Shown piece by piece: positions 37,022 to 44,307 of a stretch of 64,000 nt of DNA. Where the stretch lies: the NCBI RefSeq assembly GCF_002007115.1, contig NZ_MVAD01000001.1, forward strand, positions 1,054,001-1,118,000, read 5' to 3'. The notes beneath the pieces are model-generated. The model had not been told where the DNA came from and did no database searches. It saw only the letters and a program-made list of their open reading frames with translations. The translations under genes and the position numbers were made by a program. This DNA is from Massilia sp. KIM (GTDB lineage: Bacteria > Pseudomonadota > Gammaproteobacteria > Burkholderiales > Burkholderiaceae_D). Within the stretch, counting starts at the first letter, position 1, and the number at the start of each line of letters is the position of its first letter.

Positions 37022-37036
37022 GCCCGGAGCCCGACG

Positions 37037-38113
37037 ATGAAACGCCATTCCCTCGCCGCCCTCGGCGGCATCGCGGTCCTGGGTGCGGCGGCCGCCCTGG
37101 CGGTCTCCGGGCCCCTGGCCGCCGGTCCGGCCCTGCTGGGCGGCTCGCTCCCGGTGAAGGGCAGCAGCCCGGGCTTCGCCGGCGCCACCACCTGGCTCAA
37201 TGGAACGCCGCTGAACGCCCAGCAGCTCAAGGGCAAGGTGGTGCTGGTCGATTTCTGGACCTATTCCTGCATTAACTGCATTCGCACCTTCCCCTACCTG
37301 CGCGCCTGGGCCGACAAGTACCGCGACCAGGGCCTGGTGGTGGTCGGCGTGCACACGCCCGAGTTCAAGTTCGAGCAGGACCTGAGCAACGTGAACGCGG
37401 CCCTGGCCCGTTACAAGATCGACTTCCCGGTGGCGGTCGACAGCGACTACCGGATCTGGGAAGCCTGGAACAACCAGTACTGGCCGGCCTTCTACCTGGT
37501 CGACGCCAAGGGCAAGATCCGCTTCCAGCACTTCGGCGAGGGCGACTACGCCAAGGTCGAGCGCGCGATCCAGTCGCTGCTGGTGGAAGCCAACGGCAAG
37601 CCGGTCGACGAGAGCATCGTCAATCCGAGCGGCGCGGCCGAGCAGATGGCGCCGGACCTGGCCAACGTCGGCTCGGGCGAGGCCTACCTCGGCTATCGCA
37701 AGGCGCAGGACTTCCGCTCGCCCGAGCGCCTGAAGCCGGACAGCCCGCGCGACTACACGGTCGGCAAGCTGAACGTCAACCAGTGGGGCCTGTTCGGACA
37801 GTGGAACGTCGGCGCGGAAAGGGCCGTCGTGGCCCAGCCCGGCGCCGGCGTGGCGCACCAGTTCAGCGCCCGCGACCTGCACCTCGTGATGGGTCCGGGC
37901 GCCCCCGGCCGCAAGGTGCGCATCAAGGTGACGGTCGACGGCCGCGCGCCGGGCGCGGACCATGGCGCGGACGTCGACGCCGAAGGCAATGGCGTGGTGA
38001 CCGAGACCCGCCTGCACCAGCTGGTGCGGCAGTCGGGCAAGGTTGGCCAGCGCCGCTTCGAGGTCCGCTTCCTGGACGCGGGCGCCCAGGCCTACGCCTT
38101 CACCTTTGGCTGA
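37037..38113 (+). CDS. Exported thioredoxin/redoxin-like protein (DipZ C-terminal type)
   Basis: A 358-residue periplasmic or membrane-anchored protein. The N-terminal hydrophobic stretch is followed by a redoxin domain: LKGKVVLVDFWTYSCINCIRTFPYLRAW with the CINC pair at about residues 78-81, VVVGVHTPEF and YWPAFYLVDAKGKIRF. The last ~140 residues form the beta-rich galactose-binding-like tail seen after thioredoxin in DipZ/CcdA fusions, but the DsbD-like membrane part is missing. It may repair oxidised cell-envelope proteins. It forms an operon with the cupin. Confidence 0.9.
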   Translation: MKRHSLAALGGIAVLGAAAALAVSGPLAAGPALLGGSLPVKGSSPGFAGATTWLNGTPLNAQQLKGKVVLVDFWTYSCINCIRTFPYLRAWADKYRDQGLVVVGVHTPEFKFEQDLSNVNAALARYKIDFPVAVDSDYRIWEAWNNQYWPAFYLVDAKGKIRFQHFGEGDYAKVERAIQSLLVEANGKPVDESIVNPSGAAEQMAPDLANVGSGEAYLGYRKAQDFRSPERLKPDSPRDYTVGKLNVNQWGLFGQWNVGAERAVVAQPGAGVAHQFSARDLHLVMGPGAPGRKVRIKVTVDGRAPGADHGADVDAEGNGVVTETRLHQLVRQSGKVGQRRFEVRFLDAGAQAYAFTFG

Positions 38114-38127
38114 ACTCCCGGCCGCGA

Positions 38128-38147
38128 TGTATGTCCGATTGTGTCGC
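38128..38147 (+). promoter_or_regulatory. Tandem 10-bp repeat, possible response-regulator site (ohr promoter)
   Basis: TGTATGTCCG followed directly by ATTGTGTCGC. The spacing and the TGTC core are as in the site at 36443. It lies 114 bases before the ohr start and just after the thioredoxin-like gene. Confidence 0.45.
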
Positions 38148-38261
38148 GGCCGATTTTCACTACAAAACCAATATAAGGCGCGGCGGCGCGCTTGCTAGCA
38201 TGACCGGCATGCGTACACCGCACATCACAACCCAGCACCACCTACCCTGAAGGAGCACACC

Positions 38262-38681
38262 ATGCAAGCAATCGAACAAGTTCTCTACACCGGCAAAGTC
38301 ACCACCAGCGGCGGCGGCCGCGACGGCGTCTCGCGCAGCGACGACGGCCGCCTGGACGTGGCGCTGTCCTCGTTCACCTCGGGCGGCCAGGGCACCAACC
38401 CCGAGCAGCTGCTGGGCGCCGGCTGGTCGTCCTGCTACATCGGCGCGCTGCACCTGGCCGCGGCCGAGCGCAAGCTGCGCATGCCGGAAGGCGCGCGCGT
38501 CAACGCCGAAGTCGACCTGGGCAAGACCGGCTCCGAATACTACCTGCAGGCGCGCCTCGAAGTGCACATCCCCGGCCTGCCGCTCGAGGTGGTCGAGGAG
38601 CTGGCCGAGCGCGCCCACGCGACCTGCCCGTATTCCAAGGCCCTGACCAAGAGCATCGGCGTGACCACCCGCGTGGTCTGA
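38262..38681 (+). CDS. ohr: Organic hydroperoxide resistance protein, Ohr/OsmC family
   Basis: A 139-residue peroxidase that reduces organic hydroperoxides with lipoyl-type thiols. The peroxidatic Cys is in LLGAGWSSCYIGALHLAA (about residue 60) and the resolving Cys in HATCPYSKAL (about 125); the Ohr-type GTNPEQLL motif is present. ATG 38262 has GAAGGAGCACACC upstream. The usual OhrR MarR-type regulator is not adjacent. The promoter shares putative response-regulator repeats instead, and a strong terminator follows the gene. Confidence 0.93.
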   Translation: MQAIEQVLYTGKVTTSGGGRDGVSRSDDGRLDVALSSFTSGGQGTNPEQLLGAGWSSCYIGALHLAAAERKLRMPEGARVNAEVDLGKTGSEYYLQARLEVHIPGLPLEVVEELAERAHATCPYSKALTKSIGVTTRVV

Positions 38682-38694
38682 GCGACGCGCCACT

Positions 38695-38731
38695 AAAAAA
38701 GCCCGGCACGCGCAGGCGTGCCGGGCCTTTT
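38695..38731. terminator. Strong bidirectional Rho-independent terminator
   Basis: GCCCGGCACGC and GCGTGCCGGGC (38701-38726) form a perfect 11-bp stem with a GCAG loop. AAAAAA precedes it and CTTTTAT follows, so it can end ohr transcription rightward and the response-regulator transcript leftward. Confidence 0.93.
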
Positions 38732-38748
38732 ATCGTTCGGGGCCGGGC

Positions 38749-39486
38749 TTACTTGGGCTCGATGATGGTGACGGTAGACGAGAACACGTAGCCCTCGTTG
38801 CGCAGGGTCTTGATGTAGCGCGGGTCGCGCGCGTCGTCGCCCAGGCGGGTGCGCAGGCGGCTCACCAAAATGTCGATCGAGCGGTCGAACAGGTCGACCC
38901 CGGCGCCATGGGTCAGGCTGATCAGCTGGTCGCGCGAGAGCACGCGCTGCGGATGGTCGAGGAAGACGCGCAGCAGGCGGTACTCGGCGCCGCTCATGGT
39001 CACCACCACGTCGTCCGGCCCCACCAGGTGGCGCGCCGCCGTGTCCAGGCGCCAGTCGCCGAAGCCGAGCATGGCGGCGGCGTCGGTCACCTGCAGGTTG
39101 GGCGGCAGCATGTGGGTGCGGCGCAGCACGGCGCGGATGCGCGCCAGCAGCTCGCGCACCGCGAAGGGCTTGGCGATGTAGTCGTCGGCGCCCATTTCGA
39201 GACCGACCACGCGGTCGGTTTCGTCGTCGCGCGCGGTCAGCATCACGACCGGAATGGCGCGGTACTTCCCGGCGCGCAGCTCGCGGCACAGGACCAGGCC
39301 GTCGTCGCCCGGCATCATGATGTCCAGCACGATCAGGTCGGGCGTGGCGCGCGAGAGCGCGGCCCACATCTCGCGGCCGTTGGCGGCCAGGGTGCAGTGC
39401 AGGCCCTGCTTTTCGAGGTAGGCTCCCACCAGTTCGCGGATGCCGCGGTCGTCGTCGACGACCAGGATGTGTTCAGTGTCGCGCAT
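38749..39486 (-). CDS. OmpR-family response regulator
   Basis: A 245-residue two-domain regulator. The receiver has the acid pair VVDDD, phospho-Asp55 in LIVLDIMMPGDDGL, the Thr in MLTARDD and the Lys in DDYIAKPFAVREL. The C-terminal winged helix contains EYRLLRVFLDHPQRVLSRDQLISL and DRSIDILVSRLRTRLGDDARDPRYIKTLRNEGYVF. It is paired with the histidine kinase at 39724 on the same strand. ATG 39486 has GGAGAAGGACAAGC. Putative tandem sites around it suggest it controls ohr and the cupin-thioredoxin genes. Confidence 0.94.
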   Translation of the reverse strand: MRDTEHILVVDDDRGIRELVGAYLEKQGLHCTLAANGREMWAALSRATPDLIVLDIMMPGDDGLVLCRELRAGKYRAIPVVMLTARDDETDRVVGLEMGADDYIAKPFAVRELLARIRAVLRRTHMLPPNLQVTDAAAMLGFGDWRLDTAARHLVGPDDVVVTMSGAEYRLLRVFLDHPQRVLSRDQLISLTHGAGVDLFDRSIDILVSRLRTRLGDDARDPRYIKTLRNEGYVFSSTVTIIEPK

Positions 39487-39604
39487 GCTTGTCCTTCTCC
39501 GTTGTCAGGCTCGGGCGGCTGGTCGAGAGCGGGCAGGGGCCCGGCCTCAGTTCGGCGGTAAACGTGGCGGCCACCAGCGCGGCCCAGGCGAACAGGCGTT
39601 TCAT
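39473..39604 (-). CDS. Small secreted peptide candidate between the kinase and regulator genes
   Basis: A 43-codon frame. ATG 39604 has CTGGAGAATGCT before it, a good ribosome site. The product starts MKRLFAWAALVAATFTAEL, which looks like a signal peptide (positive end, hydrophobic core, small residues). The frame overlaps the response-regulator start by 14 bases, so coupling is likely. The rest (Pro/Ser/Thr-rich, ending TEKDKHARH) matches nothing I know. It could be a small exported sensor peptide or only a leader translated to couple the regulator. Confidence 0.42.
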   Translation of the reverse strand: MKRLFAWAALVAATFTAELRPGPCPLSTSRPSLTTEKDKHARH

Positions 39605-39654
39605 AGCATTCTCCAGGATCAGGGAATCCTACTCTAGCCAAGTTTCGCCACCGC

Positions 39655-39693
39655 TTTGTTTCCGATTATGTCGGCGCCCGCCGCCGACACAAT
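39655..39693. promoter_or_regulatory. TGTC repeats before the small peptide/regulator pair
   Basis: TTTGTTTCCG then ATTATGTCGG (39655-39674) is a 10-bp tandem repeat. It is followed by an inverted ATTGTGTCGG (minus strand, 39693-39684), giving an 8-bp perfect palindrome TGTCGGCG/CGCCGACA with a 5-base centre. It is in the 119-base gap between the kinase end and the small peptide start. It may be an autoregulatory site. Confidence 0.42.
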
Positions 39694-39723
39694 CGCCCTG
39701 CAAAATTCCTTGTAGGCGCGGCC

Positions 39724-41061
39724 TCACGCGCGCGTTTCCTGCTCCAGGCTGCGCAGCCGCAGGCGCGCTTCCAGCCCACCCTCGGGCCGGTTGTGCAGCG
39801 TCAGCTCGCCACCCAGCGAGAGCGCCAGCTGGCGCGCGATCGACAAGCCGAGGCCGGTGCCGCCGGTCTCGCGGTTGCGCGAGCTCTCCAGCCGGTAGAA
39901 GGGCTCGAACACGGCCTCCAGCGATTCCGCCGGGATGCCCGGCCCCTCGTCGCGCACCGTGATCACGGCTTCCCGGTCGCTCGGGCGCTCCAGCAGCACC
40001 TCGGCCTTGCCGCCGTACTTGATGGCGTTGTCGATCAGGTTGCTCAGCACCCGGCGCAGGGCTTGCGGGCGGGTCACCAGCGCGCCGCCGCCGGCCCGCG
40101 CCTGCAGGCTCACCGGCTGGCCACTGTCGCGGTAGTCGAGGGTGATGGTGTCGAGCAGGTTGCCGAGGTCGAGGGCGGCGGCCGGCTCCGGCTTGCCGTG
40201 CATCGAGCGGGCGTAGCCCAGGCCTTCGCGCACCAGGTCCTGCAGTTGCTGCAAGTCTTCCGAGAAGCGCTCCTGCTGGCTCTCGTCGTCCATCATGTCC
40301 ACCCGCAGGCGCATGCGCGTGATCGGGGTCTGGAGGTCGTGCGAGATCGCCGCCAGGATGCGCAGGCGCTCGTCGACATAGCCCTGGATGCGGCGCTGCA
40401 TGGCGTTGAAGGCGCGCGCCGCCGCTTCGACCTCGGAGGGGCCGTGTTCGGGCAGGTCGACCGGGCGCAGGTCGGGGCCGAGGGCGTCGGCCGCCTGGGC
40501 CAGGGAGCGCAGCGGCCGGGTCGCCAGGCGCACGGCGGCCCAGCAGGCCAGGGCGACCAGGGCCAGCTGGCCCGCCAGCACATAGGGCAGCCAGGGCGAG
40601 AGCGGCAGTCCGCGGCGCGGGAAGAAGTCGACCGTGAGCGGCTGGCCGTCCGCCAGGCGCAGGTGGACCTGGAAATCGTCGCGCCCGCCGGGCACGGCAT
40701 TGGCGGTGAATGGGTAGTCCGGCGTGAGCGCCCGGGTGACCGAGTTCATGAGGCGCAGCGCATGGTCGGAGCTGACTTCCGGCCCGGTCTCGCCAGGCCC
40801 GAGGATGAAGCCGTAGCCGCCGCGGCGCAGGCGCGGCAGCCATTCCTTGCGCTGCTCGTGCGGCAGGCGGTCGAGCAGGGCGACGGCGGTGCGCAGGTCG
40901 ATCTCGACGTAGTCGATCATGGTTCCCATGCTGACGTCGTTGCGCTCGGTGTAGGTGAGCGTGGTCGACAACAGCTGGGCGGTGGCCAGGCCCGCGATCA
41001 GGATCAGGCTCAGGCGCGCGAACAGGCTGCGCGGGACCAGCCTGGCCAGCAGGCCGCTCAC
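39724..41061 (-). CDS. EnvZ-type sensor histidine kinase
   Basis: A 445-residue membrane kinase. GTG 41061 is chosen (GGGAGGCGACC upstream) over an ATG 70 codons earlier whose product is not helical or hydrophobic. Order: TM1 (ARLSLILIAGLATAQLLST), periplasmic domain of about 130 residues, TM2 (LAGQLALVALACWAAV), HAMP, the H-box ISHDLQTPITRMRLR (His near residue 240), then the ATPase: NLIDNAIKYGG, DEGPGIP and GGTGLGLSIARQLALSLGG. It pairs with the regulator at 38749. The stimulus is unknown. Confidence 0.93.
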   Translation of the reverse strand: MSGLLARLVPRSLFARLSLILIAGLATAQLLSTTLTYTERNDVSMGTMIDYVEIDLRTAVALLDRLPHEQRKEWLPRLRRGGYGFILGPGETGPEVSSDHALRLMNSVTRALTPDYPFTANAVPGGRDDFQVHLRLADGQPLTVDFFPRRGLPLSPWLPYVLAGQLALVALACWAAVRLATRPLRSLAQAADALGPDLRPVDLPEHGPSEVEAAARAFNAMQRRIQGYVDERLRILAAISHDLQTPITRMRLRVDMMDDESQQERFSEDLQQLQDLVREGLGYARSMHGKPEPAAALDLGNLLDTITLDYRDSGQPVSLQARAGGGALVTRPQALRRVLSNLIDNAIKYGGKAEVLLERPSDREAVITVRDEGPGIPAESLEAVFEPFYRLESSRNRETGGTGLGLSIARQLALSLGGELTLHNRPEGGLEARLRLRSLEQETRA

Positions 41062-41296
41062 GGTCGCCTCCCGACTGCGGGGTGTGGGGTGTCGAACATC
41101 GGCTGCCTCCTCGAATACTGGCAGGCGGGCCGGGCCCGGCGGTGCCGAATGGGTCGTGAATGATACGCCGCGCGCCTGGGCAGCGGGCTGAACTCTTGCA
41201 TTGTAGACGCGTAGCTTGGCGCCGATCAAGATGGACCGAGGATAGAGCGCCGGGTCTCGCCGGGTTATCATGGCGCTCCATCACCCACCAGCGACC

Positions 41297-41938
41297 ATGA
41301 GCGACATCGTCTACCACCCCAAGCCGAACGACGAAGGCAGGCCGGAGCGCCTGCTGTCCCCCAGCAGCGAGGCCGGCCTCGAACGCATGGCCGATCCCGC
41401 GGCGAACCTGGTGTTCGTGCCGGGCAGCGTGTGCGGGGAGGTGCTGAACGGGGTCGCGCTGGCGCGCTGCGCGATGGCGCCGGCGCCCGAACTGGCGCCG
41501 GACCCGGACAGCCTGGCGCTCGCGGAGCCGCCTTTCGTGCCCGCGCTCGGCCTGAAGCCGGCCGCCGGCGCGGTGGTGCTGGAGCCGGACGGGCGGGTGT
41601 GGCTGGTGGCGCCGTCCAACGGCTTCGGCGGCTACCGGATCAGTTTTCCGAAGGGACGGGTGGAGCCGGGCGTGTCGCTCAAGGCGACCGCGATCCGCGA
41701 GGCCTGGGAAGAGACCGGCCTGCGGGTCAGCCTGAGCGCCTGGCTGGGCGACTTCGCGCGCACCCAGACCTGCACCCGCTTCTACCTGGCACGCCGCACC
41801 GGCGGCCACCCGGGCGACATGGGCTGGGAATCGCAGGCCGTGCACCTGGCCACCCTGGAGCGGGCGGCCGAGCTGCTGCACCGCGATACCGACCGCGCGG
41901 TGCTCGCGGCCCTGCTGCGCGCCCTGGGACGGGCCTAG
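41297..41938 (+). CDS. NUDIX hydrolase
   Basis: A 213-residue protein whose C-terminal half is a NUDIX domain. The box GRVEPGVSLKATAIREAWEETGL fits GX5EX7REXXEEXG with the metal-binding Glu residues. The N-terminal ~80 residues are variable and Pro/Ala-rich. It hydrolyses a nucleoside diphosphate linked to another group; the exact substrate cannot be told. ATG 41297 begins MSDIVYHPKP. It is divergent from the histidine kinase. Confidence 0.88.
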   Translation: MSDIVYHPKPNDEGRPERLLSPSSEAGLERMADPAANLVFVPGSVCGEVLNGVALARCAMAPAPELAPDPDSLALAEPPFVPALGLKPAAGAVVLEPDGRVWLVAPSNGFGGYRISFPKGRVEPGVSLKATAIREAWEETGLRVSLSAWLGDFARTQTCTRFYLARRTGGHPGDMGWESQAVHLATLERAAELLHRDTDRAVLAALLRALGRA

Positions 41939-41956
41939 GCGTCTTCCCTCAAGGGC

Positions 41957-42553
41957 TCAGGCGACTTCCTTCTTGTTGGCCTGGGTGATGGTCCAGTAAT
42001 AGATGCGGCGGCCGTCGACCTCGGCGGTCTTTTCGGGCGGCCACTCCGGTCCCATGTCGAAGGCGTGCGAGACCACGCGCGTGCCCACTTTGAGCTGCTT
42101 CCAGAGCTGCGGGCGCAGCTTCACGTTCACGGTCGGCAGCAGGTAGAGCGTGACCACGGTCGCCTCCGAGACGTCGGTCTTGAACAGGTCGCCCACCCGG
42201 AAGCTGGCGCGGTCGGACACGCCCGCCTTCTTGGCGATCTCCTTGGCCTCGGCGATGCGGGCCGGATCGAGGTCGATGCCGGTGCCGCGCGCGCCGCGGT
42301 TCTTGGCGGCGGTGACCACGATGCGGCCGTCGCCGCAGCCCAGGTCGTACAGCACGTCGTTCTTGCCGACCTTGGCCAGGTCGAGCATCTTGTCCACGAC
42401 TTCCTGGGGCGTGGGCACGTAGGGCACGTCGAGATTGCGCTCGGGCGCGGCGGCGGCGGCCTGCGCCAGCGCGCGGTGGGCGGGCAGCATCAGCAGGCCA
42501 GTGGTGGCGGCTGCGGACAGCAGCAGGGTACGGCGGCGGGGTTGCGGCTTCAT
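41957..42553 (-). CDS. Class I SAM-dependent methyltransferase with an N-terminal export signal
   Basis: A 198-residue protein. The SAM-binding motif is DVLYDLGCGDGRIVVTAAKN, followed by GIDLDPARIAEA. These fit the class I methyltransferase fold. Before it comes a twin-arginine-like leader, MKPQPRRRTLLLSAAATTG, with a hydrophobic core and ALAQ cleavage region. SAM is not known to be available in the periplasm, so either the leader only anchors the protein or the enzyme folds with SAM before Tat export. ATG 42553 follows ACAGGAGATG. It lies 15 bases behind the permease gene. Confidence 0.85.
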   Translation of the reverse strand: MKPQPRRRTLLLSAAATTGLLMLPAHRALAQAAAAAPERNLDVPYVPTPQEVVDKMLDLAKVGKNDVLYDLGCGDGRIVVTAAKNRGARGTGIDLDPARIAEAKEIAKKAGVSDRASFRVGDLFKTDVSEATVVTLYLLPTVNVKLRPQLWKQLKVGTRVVSHAFDMGPEWPPEKTAEVDGRRIYYWTITQANKKEVA

Positions 42554-42568
42554 CGGCACATCTCCTGT

Positions 42569-43972
42569 CTATGGTGTGGACTGGGGTGGATGGTGGTTTT
42601 CGCGGCGCCCGCGCAGGAACAGCAGCAGCACCAGCCCGAAGGCCAGCACGGCCACGCCGATCCAGGCGGCGTTCAGCCCGCCCAGGGTCTGGCTGTAGAC
42701 GTACGACAGGCTGGACCACAGCATGTAGGCGCAGGTGGCGCAGAACAGCAGGGGAAGCAAGGGGTAGAGCGGGACCCGGAAGGGCCGGGGCGTGCCGGGC
42801 TCGCGCCGGCGCAGCACGAACAGCGAGACGCCGGTGAGGAAGAAGAACAGCCAGAACACCGGCGCGGTGAATTCGACCATGGCCTTGAAGCCGCTGCCCA
42901 GCGTCGCGCCGACGCCGACCAGGACCAGGGCGGCCCCGCATTGCACCGCCATCGCCACGCGCGGCGTGCCGCGCTCGCCGTCCCAGTGGCCCAGGCCGCG
43001 CAGCGAAGTCCAGTCGCGGCCCATGGCGTAGCCGGTGCGGGCGCCGACGATCATGGTGGCGTTGATCGAGGTGAGAGCGGCGATGGCGACCAGCACGGAG
43101 ATGATTTTCTCGCCGGTGGGCCCGAAGACTTGCCGCATGAGGTCGGCGGCCACGGCGTCGGAGGCGGCCATGCCGCCCATGCCGAGCACGGTCCAGTAGG
43201 CCCAGCTCACCAGGAGGTAGAGGCCGGTGATCACGGCGATCGAGATGATCAGGGCCTTGACCATGCGCGCCGGGCCGCCGCGGATCTCTGCGCTGATGTA
43301 GGCGGCCTCGTTCCAGCCGCCGTAGGTGAGCAGGACGAAGACCATGGCCAGGCCGACGTTGGGCGGCCCGGTGGCGGCGGGCGGCCCGGCCGGAGCCGGG
43401 CCGGCGAAGAACAGGGCGGCGGCCGCGATCAGGAGCAGGCCGCCGATCTCGGCCAGCGTGAGCAGGGTCTGGGCCCCGGCGCCGGCGCGGATGCCGCGCA
43501 GGTTGAGGGCGGAGAGCACGACGATCACGGCGCAGGCGTAGAGCGTGCTGCCCCAGCCGTCGGAGACGCCGAGCGGCAGGGCCTGCTGCATGTAGTCGCC
43601 GAACACGAAGCCGAGCAGGGCGATCGAGCCGGTGGTGATCACCGAGAAGCGCGCCCAGCCGAACAGGAAGGCGACCGAGCGCCCGAAGGCGCGCTGCAGG
43701 TAGTGGTAGTCACCGCCGGCGTGGGGGTAGGCGGTGGTGAGTTCGGCGTAGCACAGGGCGCCGATCAGGGAGACCAGCCCGCCCAGCGCCCAGAAGGCGA
43801 ACATGGCGCCGGGGCTGCCACTGAAGCCGGCGACCAGCGAGGGCGACTTGAAGATGCCGGCGCCGATGACCACGCCGACGATGACGGCGATCGCCTCGCG
43901 CAGGCCGAGCGTGGGCCGCGGCCGGGCGTCGCGCTGGGCAGAGGCAAAACGTTCCGCTTCGATGGCATCCAT
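42569..43972 (-). CDS. APC-family amino acid permease
   Basis: A 467-residue 12-helix inner-membrane transporter. It opens AIAVIVGVVIGAGIFKSPSLVAGFSGSPGAMFAFWALGG, the substrate-binding G-x-G-I-F region, then LCYAELTTAYPHAGGDYHYLQRAFG. This resembles the LAT/serine-threonine exchanger-like amino acid transporters. The substrate is unknown. The methyltransferase gene follows by 15 bases and is likely co-transcribed. Confidence 0.9.
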   Translation of the reverse strand: MDAIEAERFASAQRDARPRPTLGLREAIAVIVGVVIGAGIFKSPSLVAGFSGSPGAMFAFWALGGLVSLIGALCYAELTTAYPHAGGDYHYLQRAFGRSVAFLFGWARFSVITTGSIALLGFVFGDYMQQALPLGVSDGWGSTLYACAVIVVLSALNLRGIRAGAGAQTLLTLAEIGGLLLIAAAALFFAGPAPAGPPAATGPPNVGLAMVFVLLTYGGWNEAAYISAEIRGGPARMVKALIISIAVITGLYLLVSWAYWTVLGMGGMAASDAVAADLMRQVFGPTGEKIISVLVAIAALTSINATMIVGARTGYAMGRDWTSLRGLGHWDGERGTPRVAMAVQCGAALVLVGVGATLGSGFKAMVEFTAPVFWLFFFLTGVSLFVLRRREPGTPRPFRVPLYPLLPLLFCATCAYMLWSSLSYVYSQTLGGLNAAWIGVAVLAFGLVLLLFLRGRRENHHPPQSTP

Positions 43973-44307
43973 GACGAAAGGGGTGCATTGCCGACGCCCG
44001 GGAAACGCGACGCCGTACAGGGTTGGAAAACCTGGTAGCCGCTACAGTTCGACCGGATCATAACGGCGCGCTCGTCCGAACGTCGCGCGATTGAACTCGT
44101 GCGTTCGACACCTTTCTTGTGGCAGGTTTCCATGCTAACCGAGACGCACGCTATCAGCTCATCGCACGGAAGGTAGAAATTGTCATCCTACTAAGGTCTG
44201 GGCAAGGGGGGCGGCAAGGCCGGCGACCGGGCTGGCAAGGCCGATGACCGGGCCCGCAAGCATGGCGGGCACGGGCGCGGGCTGCGCCCGTCGTGGCGCG
44301 CCGCCTG
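43973..44307. other. Gene-free interval with tandem 21-bp repeat
   Basis: 335 bases between the permease start and the end of the kinase gene on the same strand. The part near 43973-44180 is less GC-rich and should hold the permease promoter. The rest is very GC-rich with the repeat at 44213-44254. The only small frame, minus strand 44183-44263, would give a 26-residue hydrophobic peptide without a ribosome site, and I do not call it. Confidence 0.4.
44213..44254. repeat. Two tandem 21-bp copies downstream of the sugar kinase
   Basis: GGCAAGGCCG-GC-GACCGGGCT and GGCAAGGCCG-AT-GACCGGGCC lie end to end and agree at 18 of 21 positions. They lie after the kinase stop. The function is not apparent; it could be a slipped duplication or part of a termination region. 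Confidence 0.6.

Noticed and set aside
44183..44263. 26-residue hydrophobic peptide frame after kdgK
   Set aside because: No ribosome site; it merely translates the 21-bp tandem repeat.
43973..44307. tRNA-like string GTTCGACCGGATC near 44046
   Set aside because: No acceptor or anticodon stems can be formed around it.
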